From assembly GCA_021106765.1 (NCBI GenBank), contig JAIOTO010000057.1, positions 1-34,351 on the forward strand: a DNA stretch of 34,351 nucleotides. Direction: 5' to 3'. The position numbers and the translations under genes are program-made. The notes beneath the pieces are model-generated. The model was not told where the DNA came from. It did no database searches and was given only the letters and a program-made list of their open reading frames with translations. This DNA comes from Methanosarcinaceae archaeon (GTDB lineage Archaea > Halobacteriota > Methanosarcinia > Methanosarcinales > Methanosarcinaceae). Below, piece after piece: positions 9,569 to 18,417 of the stretch; the first letter of the stretch is position 1, and each line of letters starts with the position of its first letter.

Positions 9569-11899
9569 ATGGTGGCAATAAAGAATACTTTTGAAAAAAT
9601 AGGGAAGTTCATCGAAGATAATCCCGTCCCTCTCCTTATTCTTTCCATACTCCTGATCTTCATCGCATTCGAAGGAGCTGCGATGATCACGATGGCCTCT
9701 GATACGGATACCTTTGTTAATAAAGATTCAAAGCTGTATCAGGATTATGATCACCTTTATCTCAACATGTTCTACACACAATCCATCGTTGTAATGATCG
9801 AGGACGGTGATGTCACAAACCCCGAACTTGTGCAGGCGATAGATCGGTTTGAGCAACTGGTAGCCTCTGTAGATGGTGTTGTGGAAACCAATAGTCTGGC
9901 CTCCGTTCTGAAGCAGACGAACTATGATGAGAATAGTAAACGTGTGTTACCGTCCAATGAGAAGGACATCGAACAACTTCTTTCCATATATACACCGAAA
10001 TCAGTTGTTCCTGATGAAACCCACACTTTTATTTATATTGATGTAAGCGGTGATGTAAATTATGATAAACTCAGAGAGATCCTTCGCATTGTCGATGAGT
10101 CAGTGATATTTGCGGAATTCCCTGTAGGTTACAATGTGATCGTTACAGGCGATGCTGATTTCAATATTGAGATGGAAGATGAGATGAATGCCAGCATGTC
10201 ACTGTTGTTGCTGATCTCCATCGGTCTCATGCTTATTGTCCTTTATCTAGTATTCCGACATGTAAGATGGCGTTTGCTCCCGCTTGGTGTCGTTATGTTC
10301 GGAGTGATCTACACATTCGGAGCAATGGGTTTTCTGGATATACCCATGACCATGGTATCAATGTCAGCATTCCCCATTCTTATTGGTCTGGGAATCGATT
10401 ATGCCATCCAGTTCCATAATCGTATCGAAGAGGAACTTGAGAAAGGTGAATCAGAAGCTGAGGCAGTGATCGAAACTGTTAAACACACAGGACCTGCTGT
10501 TCTTATTGCTGTTCTTATTACTTCAATGGGTTTTGTTTCACTGTTCAAATCCAGTGTTCCTATGATACGTGATTTTGGTAAACTTCTTATGATCGGGGTT
10601 GCAATGTGCTTCCTTGCTTCTTTATTTGTGGGTGTTACCAGTATTTATCTCTTTGACACCCTGAGTAAAAATACGATCATTTGCAAACTCACATCATTCA
10701 TTCCAAAGAAAAAAGAAGCGAATGAGAAAGATCCTTCTGACAGGTTTGAAACCTTCCTGAAAAATTCCACACGATTCACACTCAGGCATCCCATACCGGT
10801 TATTTTAATTGCAGGTTTATTCTGTGTTGCCGGTATCTATACGGATTCAATGATCCCCATAGAGGCAGATACGAAAACGTTTGTTCCTATGGATATGGAT
10901 GCTTTGATCGAATGGGAGCATATGGGTCAAGTGATGGAAGGTGGGACCACTCACGTGGATCTCATCATTAAGGTAGAGGATGCATCGGATCCGGCTGTGA
11001 TACAATGGATGGATGAATTTGGTGAACATGAAGTCGAACACCGTGCCAATATTTACGGCACGGAAGGAATGCATACCATCTTACGATCATACAATGATGG
11101 TGTATTACCAACCAATAAAGGCGAAATTGAATCCCTTTATGCCACGATACCAGATGCACATAAAAGATGGTATTTGCATGACAACAGCTTTCTCCTGATG
11201 CAGATGGATACGGGAAATGCCTGGGCCGAACTTGGTCTTGAAGGTATGGATGAGCTGGTATCTGTTATCAAAAAAGACATTTTCTGGATGCCACCACCTC
11301 CGGGTGTAGCTGTTACTGTCACCGGTGATATTGTTGTAATGACTGCACTGATAGATGCATTGACATCCGGACGTGTGATGATGACCATGACAGGATTGTT
11401 CATGGTCCTGGGAGGTTTGCTTCTCATTTATCGTGACTGGCTCAAAGCGCTTGTACCGGTCGCAACCATGTTTGCAGTTATCGGTTGGGCAGGCGGGGTC
11501 ATGTATTTCACAGGAGTGCCATACACTCCCATGACCGCTACCCTGGGTGCACTCATCCTTGGGGTTGGCTCTGAATATGCTGTCCTCATGATGGAACGCT
11601 ACTTTGAAGAGAAAGATAAAGGGGCCACTCCTCACGAGGCAATGGTAATAGCAAGTGGCAAGATCGGAAAAGCCATTATCGCATCGGGACTAACAACATT
11701 GTTTGGTTTCTCTGCCCTGATCGCCTCACCATTTGGTATAAACAGCAATTTTGGTCTTGTAACTGTTATCATGGTTGCGCTGGCACTCTTTGCCACTTTT
11801 GTAGTTTTCCCGCCCCTGCTAGTCAATCTTGATATATGGCGTGAAAAAAGGAAGGGAATATCAATCCCATCCGGACAGGAGGTAATATCCTATGAATAA
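9569..11899 (+). CDS. RND-superfamily exporter (HAE3/MMPL-like)
   Basis: A 776-residue proton-driven exporter with the RND two-fold repeat: one membrane helix (residues about 20-40), a large extracytoplasmic loop, a five-helix bundle (about 207-365), then the same pattern again. The proton-relay motif of the first half is GLGIDYAIQFHNR with Asp277; the second half has GVGSEYAVLMMERY, with Glu669 at the equivalent place. Length and the absence of bacterial-type docking domains fit the archaeal/bacterial HAE3 group rather than AcrB. GAGGAG (9563-9568) abuts the ATG at 9569 and is only 3 nt from the following GTG at 9572, so the true start may be either. Its 3' end overlaps the next gene by 8 nt, giving a coupled operon with two surface proteins. 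Likely cargo is hydrophobic (lipids, pigments, drugs), but none is shown. Confidence 0.9.
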   Translation: MVAIKNTFEKIGKFIEDNPVPLLILSILLIFIAFEGAAMITMASDTDTFVNKDSKLYQDYDHLYLNMFYTQSIVVMIEDGDVTNPELVQAIDRFEQLVASVDGVVETNSLASVLKQTNYDENSKRVLPSNEKDIEQLLSIYTPKSVVPDETHTFIYIDVSGDVNYDKLREILRIVDESVIFAEFPVGYNVIVTGDADFNIEMEDEMNASMSLLLLISIGLMLIVLYLVFRHVRWRLLPLGVVMFGVIYTFGAMGFLDIPMTMVSMSAFPILIGLGIDYAIQFHNRIEEELEKGESEAEAVIETVKHTGPAVLIAVLITSMGFVSLFKSSVPMIRDFGKLLMIGVAMCFLASLFVGVTSIYLFDTLSKNTIICKLTSFIPKKKEANEKDPSDRFETFLKNSTRFTLRHPIPVILIAGLFCVAGIYTDSMIPIEADTKTFVPMDMDALIEWEHMGQVMEGGTTHVDLIIKVEDASDPAVIQWMDEFGEHEVEHRANIYGTEGMHTILRSYNDGVLPTNKGEIESLYATIPDAHKRWYLHDNSFLLMQMDTGNAWAELGLEGMDELVSVIKKDIFWMPPPPGVAVTVTGDIVVMTALIDALTSGRVMMTMTGLFMVLGGLLLIYRDWLKALVPVATMFAVIGWAGGVMYFTGVPYTPMTATLGALILGVGSEYAVLMMERYFEEKDKGATPHEAMVIASGKIGKAIIASGLTTLFGFSALIASPFGINSNFGLVTVIMVALALFATFVVFPPLLVNLDIWREKRKGISIPSGQEVISYE

Positions 11900-12956
11900 T
11901 TTCCTGAAAAAATATCCCTCAATTATTGTGATCGGCCTGATTGTGCTTTTATGCATAGCTCCTACTGTCCAGTCCAAGGAACTCATCCCACCAGTTCATG
12001 AATTCTCTACCAACTATTACGATGCCTACGGAGAACCAGACCTGTACGTTTCTGTCATTGGTGATGTTGAACTTGAACGCGGCGAAGAACATTTGCTCAA
12101 GATCGTTCTATCCAACAGGGGTGTTCTGCACGGTGTGAAATATGATACACGCATTGGTACGGATGAAATGGATCATGAAATATCATTGCAGGAGCTTGAA
12201 TATGAAAAGTACAGGACAACTGCTATTGGTATAAAAGCAGAACTCAGATCTACATCAGATCTCATAGAAATATATCCCGAGACCAGTATCCAAACTCTGG
12301 ATGAATTGATGCCAGGAGTACTTCCCGATGAACCGTTCGTGTTCACTCTTAAGATCTCGGAAAATGCTCCTGCAGGTGAATATACCCTTCTTTTCCCACT
12401 GGAATACCAGTATCAGAATGAAGTGGAGATGTCTGATGGAAGTACGGTCAGGTTGGGTCTTCCCGAATTGGATCATACGACCTATTACAAGAATACCAAC
12501 CAGGTCCTCACAATTCCGATTTACATCAAACCCACGGTCGTATTTGAAATTGTGGATGTGGATGGTGAATTGACTGCAGGTTCTACGTCTACTGTGAATG
12601 TAACCTATGCAAATATAGGTGAACTGCCGGCCAATAATGCTGTGGCCAGGCTTGTTGTGATGAAGCCCCTTTCTTCTTCAAGAAGTGAACTATCTCTGGG
12701 AACAATATATCCCGGAGATACGAAGACGATTTCCTTTGAGATTAGTGCTGATGGTAATGCAATTCCCAAAGAGTATGCAATATCCAGCGAGATCAAATAC
12801 ATTGATGATGAGGATGAAACCAGTCTATCGGATGCATTGCTTGTACGAATGCCTCTTCAGAAGTCTGAAGACACGATCCCCCTCGGGACATTTATGATCG
12901 CTGGTGTTTTTCTGATATTATTATACATGTTTGGTAAATATGCACGAAAACGGTGA
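11892..12956 (+). CDS. Membrane-anchored COG1361-type surface protein, exporter partner 1
   Basis: A 354-residue secreted protein with an N-terminal signal peptide (hydrophobic core about residues 12-24, cleavage probably after VQS), a beta-rich extracytoplasmic body and a C-terminal membrane helix followed by KYARKR. Two Ig/CARDB-like segments are suggested: residues about 45-195, with NRGVLHG and TTAIGIKAELRS, and about 215-325, with YANIGELPANNAVARLV. This matches the COG1361 'S-layer domain' family. The ATG at 11892 overlaps the exporter stop (TAA 11897-11899) and has AGGAGGT 8 nt upstream, indicating translational coupling. With its paralogue downstream it is a plausible external adaptor of the RND pump; this is inferred from operon context only. 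Confidence 0.85.
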   Translation: MNNFLKKYPSIIVIGLIVLLCIAPTVQSKELIPPVHEFSTNYYDAYGEPDLYVSVIGDVELERGEEHLLKIVLSNRGVLHGVKYDTRIGTDEMDHEISLQELEYEKYRTTAIGIKAELRSTSDLIEIYPETSIQTLDELMPGVLPDEPFVFTLKISENAPAGEYTLLFPLEYQYQNEVEMSDGSTVRLGLPELDHTTYYKNTNQVLTIPIYIKPTVVFEIVDVDGELTAGSTSTVNVTYANIGELPANNAVARLVVMKPLSSSRSELSLGTIYPGDTKTISFEISADGNAIPKEYAISSEIKYIDDEDETSLSDALLVRMPLQKSEDTIPLGTFMIAGVFLILLYMFGKYARKR

Positions 12957-12983
12957 TGAAACTGTGATATTTAAGGGAGGTAA

Positions 12984-14087
12984 ATGATGCGAACCTTACA
13001 AAATTATATGAAACAAATTACCATTACATTATTGGTTCTGGCTTTGCTTTTTGTAATGCCAGCCCATGCCGGATTTGAGGCGATAAACGAAGGTTTACCG
13101 GATCATTTCAGTTTCGATGAGAATTATTATACTGTTTATGGCGGCCCTGATATCTCAGCAACTGTGATAGGGGACTGCGAGTTTTCACGTGGTGATAGTG
13201 TCACCCTGAATATCGACCTGATGAACAAGGGAATGATCTCCGGTTTCCGCAGCGATACAGATGATGATCCTGTCAGTGAGCTGGACCAGAAACTACAGCA
13301 GACGGAAATGTCCTATGAGTCCCAGCGCACTACGGCTATTGGTATCGTTGCTGTGTTAACGTCCCTTGATCCGGACGTGAAGGTCAAGTCCGGTCCACAA
13401 GAAGCAGGTACTCTGGCATCAGGCGAGCAGATAGAATATCCCATCCAATTTGATATAGATATATCAAAGAATGCGGATGCAGGGGAGTATCCTCTTGTAC
13501 TGAATATGTACTATGGTTACCAGAAGAACGTCCAGATCAACGGTGACAATGAGACCGATCTGGGTATTACGAACATGGAAGTGGGACTGTGGTACGATGT
13601 AGGCACCCAGAACACCACTTTTCCTCTTCATGTCGAGGAGGAGGCAGAGTTCGCTGTTACAAATGTGAGCGGGGAGCTGGTCCCTAACAATGAGGGCATG
13701 TTGTATGTTACCTATACCAATGTGGGCGAGTTGCTTGCTGAGGATGCCACTGTCCGGATCAGTGCTGCTGATCCATTCAGTACCACCGATGATCAGGCAT
13801 ATCTGGGTGATCTGGCTCCGGGTGAGAATGCAGTCGCCATCTTCAAACTGAAAGTGGACGAACTTGCTGTTCCCAAGATGTACGCCATCAATAGTGAGAT
13901 CAAGTATGAGGATACTAACGGGCATGACCAGATATCGGATTCCGTGAAGATCACCACCGAGGTGCTGCCTTCCGCATCGTCATCCGGAAGCGGAGGGTAC
14001 ACATGGATCGCTGTGGGCATTGTACTGGTGGCCTTTATGGGTTTCGTAGTGTACAGAAAAATATCTGGCAAAAAAAGGGAAAGCTGA
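12984..14087 (+). CDS. Membrane-anchored COG1361-type surface protein, exporter partner 2
   Basis: A 367-residue paralogue of the preceding protein with the same plan: signal peptide (cleavage probably after AHA), beta-rich body, a serine/glycine linker (SASSSGSGG), a C-terminal membrane helix and a basic tail. Shared landmarks are the early YxxYG-PD segment, SYESQRTTAIGI versus KYRTTAIGI, NADAGEY versus NAPAGEY, YTNVGELLAEDATVR versus YANIGELPANNAVAR, and VPKMYAINSEIKYED versus IPKEYAISSEIKYID. A tandem duplication is clear. GGGAGGT (12975-12981) better suits the second ATG at 12987. The gap from the first paralogue is 27 bp, so it belongs to the same operon. Its third positions look more G/C-rich than those of the exporter. 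A terminator follows immediately. Confidence 0.85.
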   Translation: MMRTLQNYMKQITITLLVLALLFVMPAHAGFEAINEGLPDHFSFDENYYTVYGGPDISATVIGDCEFSRGDSVTLNIDLMNKGMISGFRSDTDDDPVSELDQKLQQTEMSYESQRTTAIGIVAVLTSLDPDVKVKSGPQEAGTLASGEQIEYPIQFDIDISKNADAGEYPLVLNMYYGYQKNVQINGDNETDLGITNMEVGLWYDVGTQNTTFPLHVEEEAEFAVTNVSGELVPNNEGMLYVTYTNVGELLAEDATVRISAADPFSTTDDQAYLGDLAPGENAVAIFKLKVDELAVPKMYAINSEIKYEDTNGHDQISDSVKITTEVLPSASSSGSGGYTWIAVGIVLVAFMGFVVYRKISGKKRES

Positions 14088-14112
14088 GCTTTTCCTGTTT
14101 TTTTCTTTTTTT
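14077..14112 (+). terminator. Hairpin plus T-run ending the exporter operon
   Basis: GGAAAGCT and AGCTTTTCC form a short stem (one bulged T) that overlaps the stop codon of the last surface-protein gene. It is followed by a long T-rich tract (14098-14112). It fits an intrinsic, T-rich archaeal terminator. Confidence 0.6.
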
Positions 14113-14138
14113 GGTTTGGTACGCCAAACATGAAAAAG

Positions 14139-14373
14139 TTATATTGATGAGATATGTCGGAATCCTAAATACGGAACTTCTAACGGGAAGTTGCAGATCA
14201 CTGTATCAGCAATACTTCCCATCAGGTATCGACCATCAGCGCTCTTTTTCAGAGCTCCGATGATCACCATATCCACATTTCTTGTTCTTGCATGACCATA
14301 ATCTACCATGCGCAATTCTTACCACTGTTGTGGTTGCAATATATCCCTCATCAGGAGTCACATATTTGACAAT
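14139..14373 (-). pseudogene. Truncated, frameshifted UspA-like remnant
   Basis: The reverse strand encodes the C-terminal third of a universal stress protein: NVDMVIIGALKKSADGRYLM followed by GSIADTVICNFPLEVPYLG and a TAA at 14139. This aligns with the Usp nucleotide-loop pattern G-x2-G-x9-G-S, with the second Gly replaced by Lys. In a different frame just upstream lies TPDEGYIATTTVVRIA, which resembles the preceding Usp segment, so a frameshift near 14300 separates the parts. The valS stop at 14374 leaves no room for the N-terminal half. It is best read as a decayed gene downstream of valS; the family assignment rests on motif reading only. Confidence 0.45.
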
Positions 14374-16974
14374 TTAATGAACGATTACTACCAGCGTATC
14401 GGCCACTTCCAGGACATCTACAGACCGTCCGGCAGATCTGACTTCTTTTATGATCTTCACACTTTCAGGTTCAAGTTCTATGTCCTGATCGTCCACTGTT
14501 AGATGGATGCATCCGTTCCTGACCATTTCTGCCACGTTTTCCGGGGCCATGGCGTTCAAAGCTTTTATGATCACACCTGCTGTTTTCCTGAACTTTGGAC
14601 CGATTATACCCATGTCCGGCTTAATTCCCACAGGTACATGCTCGAACTCGGGTTCCCCTTCAATGATCTCCACCTGGGAATTGGTGGCACCTGTTATGTC
14701 ACTCGACTCGTTCAACGCACCGTAGATCTCTATCTTCTTGAGCGGAGCGTTCAGTGCGATACCTGCTTCGGATTTATAGTGGCGGACGCTACTGGTGATA
14801 TCCTTAATCAGTTCACCCTGACGTTCCACGTCCTCATCAATGAGTGCTTCGTTGACATCTGGCCAGTTCTGTTGGTGTATGCTGCCTGTACCAATATGGG
14901 AGTATATTTCCTCTGCAAAGAACGGGGCAAAAGGTGCTAGCATGTGCAACAGCGAATCGATGGTCACATATAGTGTATATCGGGCGGAAGCACGTGCCCT
15001 CTCATCATCACCATATAACCTTGATTTGGCCAGTTCGATATAATTATCAGCCAGCGTCTCCCATGCAAATCCGCGGATAGACTTGTAAGCCTCATCGAAT
15101 TGATAGTTGTCCATATCCCGGGTAACCGAGTTCACAAGACGGTTCAATTTACTGAGCAGCCAGCGATCGATAACCGGGAGTTCCTTCACAGGGATCTCTT
15201 CGATGCCTTCAACAAGGCTGTCTTCCAGATGTGACAGGGTAAAGCGGCATATACTCCACATCTTGTTGAAGAAACGTGATGCTGACACCACATCCTTCCA
15301 TCTGAACATGATGTCAGATCCAGGTGATCCACCAATGGCAGACCACTGGCGGAGCGCATCGGCACTGTATTGTTGGATGACCTCTTCTGGTGCTATGATA
15401 TTGCCGCGGGACTTACTCATCTTGTGTCCGTCCTCACCCAGTACCATACCATTGACAAGTATCGAGTCCCAGGGTCTCATATTCATCAGGGCTTTTGCCC
15501 GGAGGATGGAATAGAACGTCCACGTGCGTATAATATCATGGCCCTGTGGCCGTAGTTGTGTCGGAAGCTTTAAGTCGTGTTCGCTCAACCAACCGGACAC
15601 GTGCAGGGCTGTTAAGGATGAATCCATCCAGGTATCCAGCACATCCTCCTCCGGATCGAACTCTGTTGATCCACATTCACATGCTTCTCTGGGTGATTGC
15701 TGGGTAGGGTCCAGAGGTAGCCATTCTTCCTTTGCCACCATGGGCTTGCCGCACTTCTTGCAGTACCAGACGGGGATCGGGGTTGCAAATATCCGCTGGC
15801 GGGATATACACCAGTCCCATTCCATAGTATTTGTCCAGTTCTCCAGTCGTATTTTCATATACTCGGGTAGCCACTGGATCTCCTCGGCAGTGGACAGTAT
15901 ATCATCATTAACGATCTTCACGAACCACTGGCGTTCGGACAGGATCTCTATCGGGGTATTGCATCTCCAGCACATACCGACGTTCTGATCAAGTGGTTTC
16001 TGGTCATACAGGTAGCCTTCTTTCTTAAGATCCTCAGTGATGGCTATCTTACATTCGGGCACGGTCATACCTGCATATTTGCCGGCGATCTCGGTAATAC
16101 GTCCGCTCCTGTCGATAGCTTTTCGCAGGGGCAGGTCATGCTCTACCCACCAGCGTACATCCTGTTTATCCCCGAAGGTACAGATCATCACCACGCCTGT
16201 ACCAAAGGATGGGTCCACCTCACTGTCACCAATGATCTCTACCTCATGACCAAAGAGGGGTACCTTGACCATCCCTCCGATATATTTGCTGTAGCGTTCA
16301 TCCTCAGGATTGATAGCAACTGCCACGCAGGCAGCAAGGAGTTCCGGTCTTGTTGTTGCGATCTCAACCTTGTCAAAATGAAGGAAGTTCAATGTGGTAT
16401 CCCTGGATTCATATTCCACTTCCGCAAAGGCAATGGCAGTTTCACATCTGGGACACCAGTTCACTGGGTGATCGGACTGGTATATACGGTCCATATCCTT
16501 CATTTTTACAAAGGATCGTTGGGTCTTGACATAATAGTCAGGTTCCATTGTGATGAACTCATTGCTCCAATCGGTGGAAAATCCAAGGCGGTGCATTGTA
16601 GCACGCATCTTCTCGATATTCCCAACGGTCAGTTCCTCGCACATTCTCCTGAATTCAGATCTTGGTACCTGGTTCTTGGTTATATTGTTTATTTCCTCGA
16701 CCTTTACCTCGGTAGGAAGCCCATGACAGTCCCATCCCTGTGGGAACATGACGTTAAATCCACACATGCGTTTATATCGTGCCACAAAGTCGATATAGCA
16801 CCAGTTGAGCGAATTACCGATATGGAAGTTACCTGTAGGATATGGTGGTGGTGTATCTATGATATACTGGGGTCTTGTCTCATCGTTCCAGTCAAAGTGG
16901 TACATGGCCATGTTCCACGATCGCTGCCATTTGTCTTCTATTTCGCTGGGAATATATTCTTTCGGGATGGGCAT
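14374..16974 (-). CDS. valS: Valyl-tRNA synthetase
   Basis: This class I enzyme charges tRNA-Val. It has 866 residues, normal for archaeal ValRS. The HIGH motif appears as HIGN (residues 51-54) after PPPYPTGNF, and the KMSKS loop as KMSKS (518-522). The CP1 editing domain lies between them, with a zinc-ribbon-like segment ([12 protein letters not shown]) early and another Cys pair region (CKKCG and CECGS) before KMSKS. The anticodon-binding helical domain follows, ending [20 protein letters not shown] precedes the ATG by 6 nt. It is transcribed away from the exporter operon, with a UspA-like remnant between. Identity is secure. Confidence 0.97.
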   Translation of the reverse strand: MPIPKEYIPSEIEDKWQRSWNMAMYHFDWNDETRPQYIIDTPPPYPTGNFHIGNSLNWCYIDFVARYKRMCGFNVMFPQGWDCHGLPTEVKVEEINNITKNQVPRSEFRRMCEELTVGNIEKMRATMHRLGFSTDWSNEFITMEPDYYVKTQRSFVKMKDMDRIYQSDHPVNWCPRCETAIAFAEVEYESRDTTLNFLHFDKVEIATTRPELLAACVAVAINPEDERYSKYIGGMVKVPLFGHEVEIIGDSEVDPSFGTGVVMICTFGDKQDVRWWVEHDLPLRKAIDRSGRITEIAGKYAGMTVPECKIAITEDLKKEGYLYDQKPLDQNVGMCWRCNTPIEILSERQWFVKIVNDDILSTAEEIQWLPEYMKIRLENWTNTMEWDWCISRQRIFATPIPVWYCKKCGKPMVAKEEWLPLDPTQQSPREACECGSTEFDPEEDVLDTWMDSSLTALHVSGWLSEHDLKLPTQLRPQGHDIIRTWTFYSILRAKALMNMRPWDSILVNGMVLGEDGHKMSKSRGNIIAPEEVIQQYSADALRQWSAIGGSPGSDIMFRWKDVVSASRFFNKMWSICRFTLSHLEDSLVEGIEEIPVKELPVIDRWLLSKLNRLVNSVTRDMDNYQFDEAYKSIRGFAWETLADNYIELAKSRLYGDDERARASARYTLYVTIDSLLHMLAPFAPFFAEEIYSHIGTGSIHQQNWPDVNEALIDEDVERQGELIKDITSSVRHYKSEAGIALNAPLKKIEIYGALNESSDITGATNSQVEIIEGEPEFEHVPVGIKPDMGIIGPKFRKTAGVIIKALNAMAPENVAEMVRNGCIHLTVDDQDIELEPESVKIIKEVRSAGRSVDVLEVADTLVVIVH

Positions 16975-17028
16975 CAGAACACTCCAATTATCGTTATACA
17001 GTAGTCATGCGTCATGCTACATTGAGAG

Positions 17029-17046
17029 GTTTAAAAATATTTAAAC
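17029..17046. repeat. 18-bp AT-rich palindrome upstream of valS
   Basis: Arms GTTTAAA (17029-17035) and TTTAAAC (17040-17046) flank AATA, about 55 nt upstream of the valS ATG. It may simply be the valS TATA region, with the start site about 25 nt downstream and a ~35-nt leader carrying the Shine-Dalgarno sequence. It may also bind a regulator. Confidence 0.35.
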
Positions 17047-17197
17047 ATATCTGGTTTGTCTATGACCTGAAGCTCTATTTGGACAAGGTTCCTATAAAGC
17101 ATTTTTCTCAAATGTTACGATCTTCAAGTATGCAAAAAAGTAGTAGTGATAGATATTTGGATCAATTAACAACGATTTCCCGTAAGACAGTATCTAT

Positions 17198-18274
17198 TCA
17201 TTCACCATTGGTCTCTTCAGGTGGCTTCCACCCAAAGCGTTTCATGACCATCTTGATACGGGCGTCAACCTCCCGTTTGTCGAAGGGTTTGGAGATGTAG
17301 TCATCAATACCAAGTTCCATCCCTTTGATCTTATCGTCGACCTTCGTTTTGGCAGAGACCATAATAATGGCTATGTTGCGCCCATCCTTATCTCTTTTCA
17401 ATTTTTCAACGACATCATAGCCATCCATATCCGGCATCATGATATCAAGAAGAATGAGGTCCGGCAATTCCTCAAGAGCGGTATCAACGGCTTCCTGTCC
17501 ACCGTAGGCCTCAATGAAATCATATGGTCCGCTGGCAAGAGATAGCTTTATCAGCTCGGGGATATCCGGTTCGTCATCAACGACCAGTATCTTCAGTCGT
17601 TTTCGCATTACCTTCTTTGGTATATATGTCAGGTGGATCTGTCCCTTTTTGATCTTGTACTGTACATCCATACTTTTGAGACCGATCTCTGTGTGCATCT
17701 CTCCACTTTCTGTGATATCCACGATCACATCAAAGAATGATCTCATCACACCTTCTCTATCAGAAGGCACAACCCCCTTCTCAAGCATGGAGATCATGCT
17801 TCCTTTGCTTTCCCGAACAGTCTTGACAAGGACACTGATGAAATTCTCAACTACCTGAGAATTATCCTGTGATATTATGCCTATGCCGTCGATGACAAGT
17901 ATCGAGTCAGGATGCTGACCAAATAGTTTAGAGGTATGTGTACCGATCTTTATATAATCGGTTGGTGAGCTGCAATAGAAAGTGTTCTTGGTGGGTTCTT
18001 GTCCGGATCCAACATCTATGAACCATATTCTATCACTAAATTCTTCGATGTCAAACCCATATTCGGAGAACGTTCCCAGAACATCATTTCTCGATCTTTT
18101 CAGACACATCCACACGATATTTTTTTCAGTCTCGTTCTTCAGCACCGAATAGATATAGAAATATGTAAAACGCTCACTGAATACATTGAGTGGTGTAAGG
18201 AGTAAGGCATTCTTATTCGCCAGACTTCCACGTAGTGAAGCCATTATTTCGTGTGTTTGATCTTCAGACATCAT
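17198..18274 (-). CDS. Degenerate KaiC/RecA-like domain fused to a C-terminal response-regulator receiver
   Basis: A 358-residue two-part signalling protein. Residues about 15-220 look like a KaiC/RecA-type fold: a first strand ALLLTP where a P-loop would be, later strands, and a Walker-B-like ILVIDGIGII (125-134). The glycine-rich Walker A loop is missing, so ATP hydrolysis is unlikely. Residues about 228-345 are a canonical receiver domain with acidic pair Asp233/Asp234, phospho-acceptor Asp277 in LLDIMMPDMDGYD, switch Ser307 and Lys329 in ISKPF. There is no DNA-binding output domain. Of two adjacent ATGs (18274, 18271) the second is better spaced from GAGGA. No kinase is adjacent, so its partner is unknown; the output is probably protein interaction. 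Confidence 0.8.
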   Translation of the reverse strand: MMSEDQTHEIMASLRGSLANKNALLLTPLNVFSERFTYFYIYSVLKNETEKNIVWMCLKRSRNDVLGTFSEYGFDIEEFSDRIWFIDVGSGQEPTKNTFYCSSPTDYIKIGTHTSKLFGQHPDSILVIDGIGIISQDNSQVVENFISVLVKTVRESKGSMISMLEKGVVPSDREGVMRSFFDVIVDITESGEMHTEIGLKSMDVQYKIKKGQIHLTYIPKKVMRKRLKILVVDDEPDIPELIKLSLASGPYDFIEAYGGQEAVDTALEELPDLILLDIMMPDMDGYDVVEKLKRDKDGRNIAIIMVSAKTKVDDKIKGMELGIDDYISKPFDKREVDARIKMVMKRFGWKPPEETNGE

Positions 18275-18417
18275 TTCCTCGGAATCAGATATGTTCTCTA
18301 TTTGTTTTTTTACAATATTAATCTTTGGTAATGGAGATGTATCACAGGTGTCCCCGCAGGATCATTTCTGAACTGAACTCTTTTACTTCTGCGGATATTG
18401 CCCTATCACTATCCAAC

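Noticed and set aside
16138-17004. Plus-strand open frame of 288 codons opposite valS
   Set aside because: Despite its length it is antisense to the HIGH-motif half of ValRS and shows no coding signature or ribosome-binding site.
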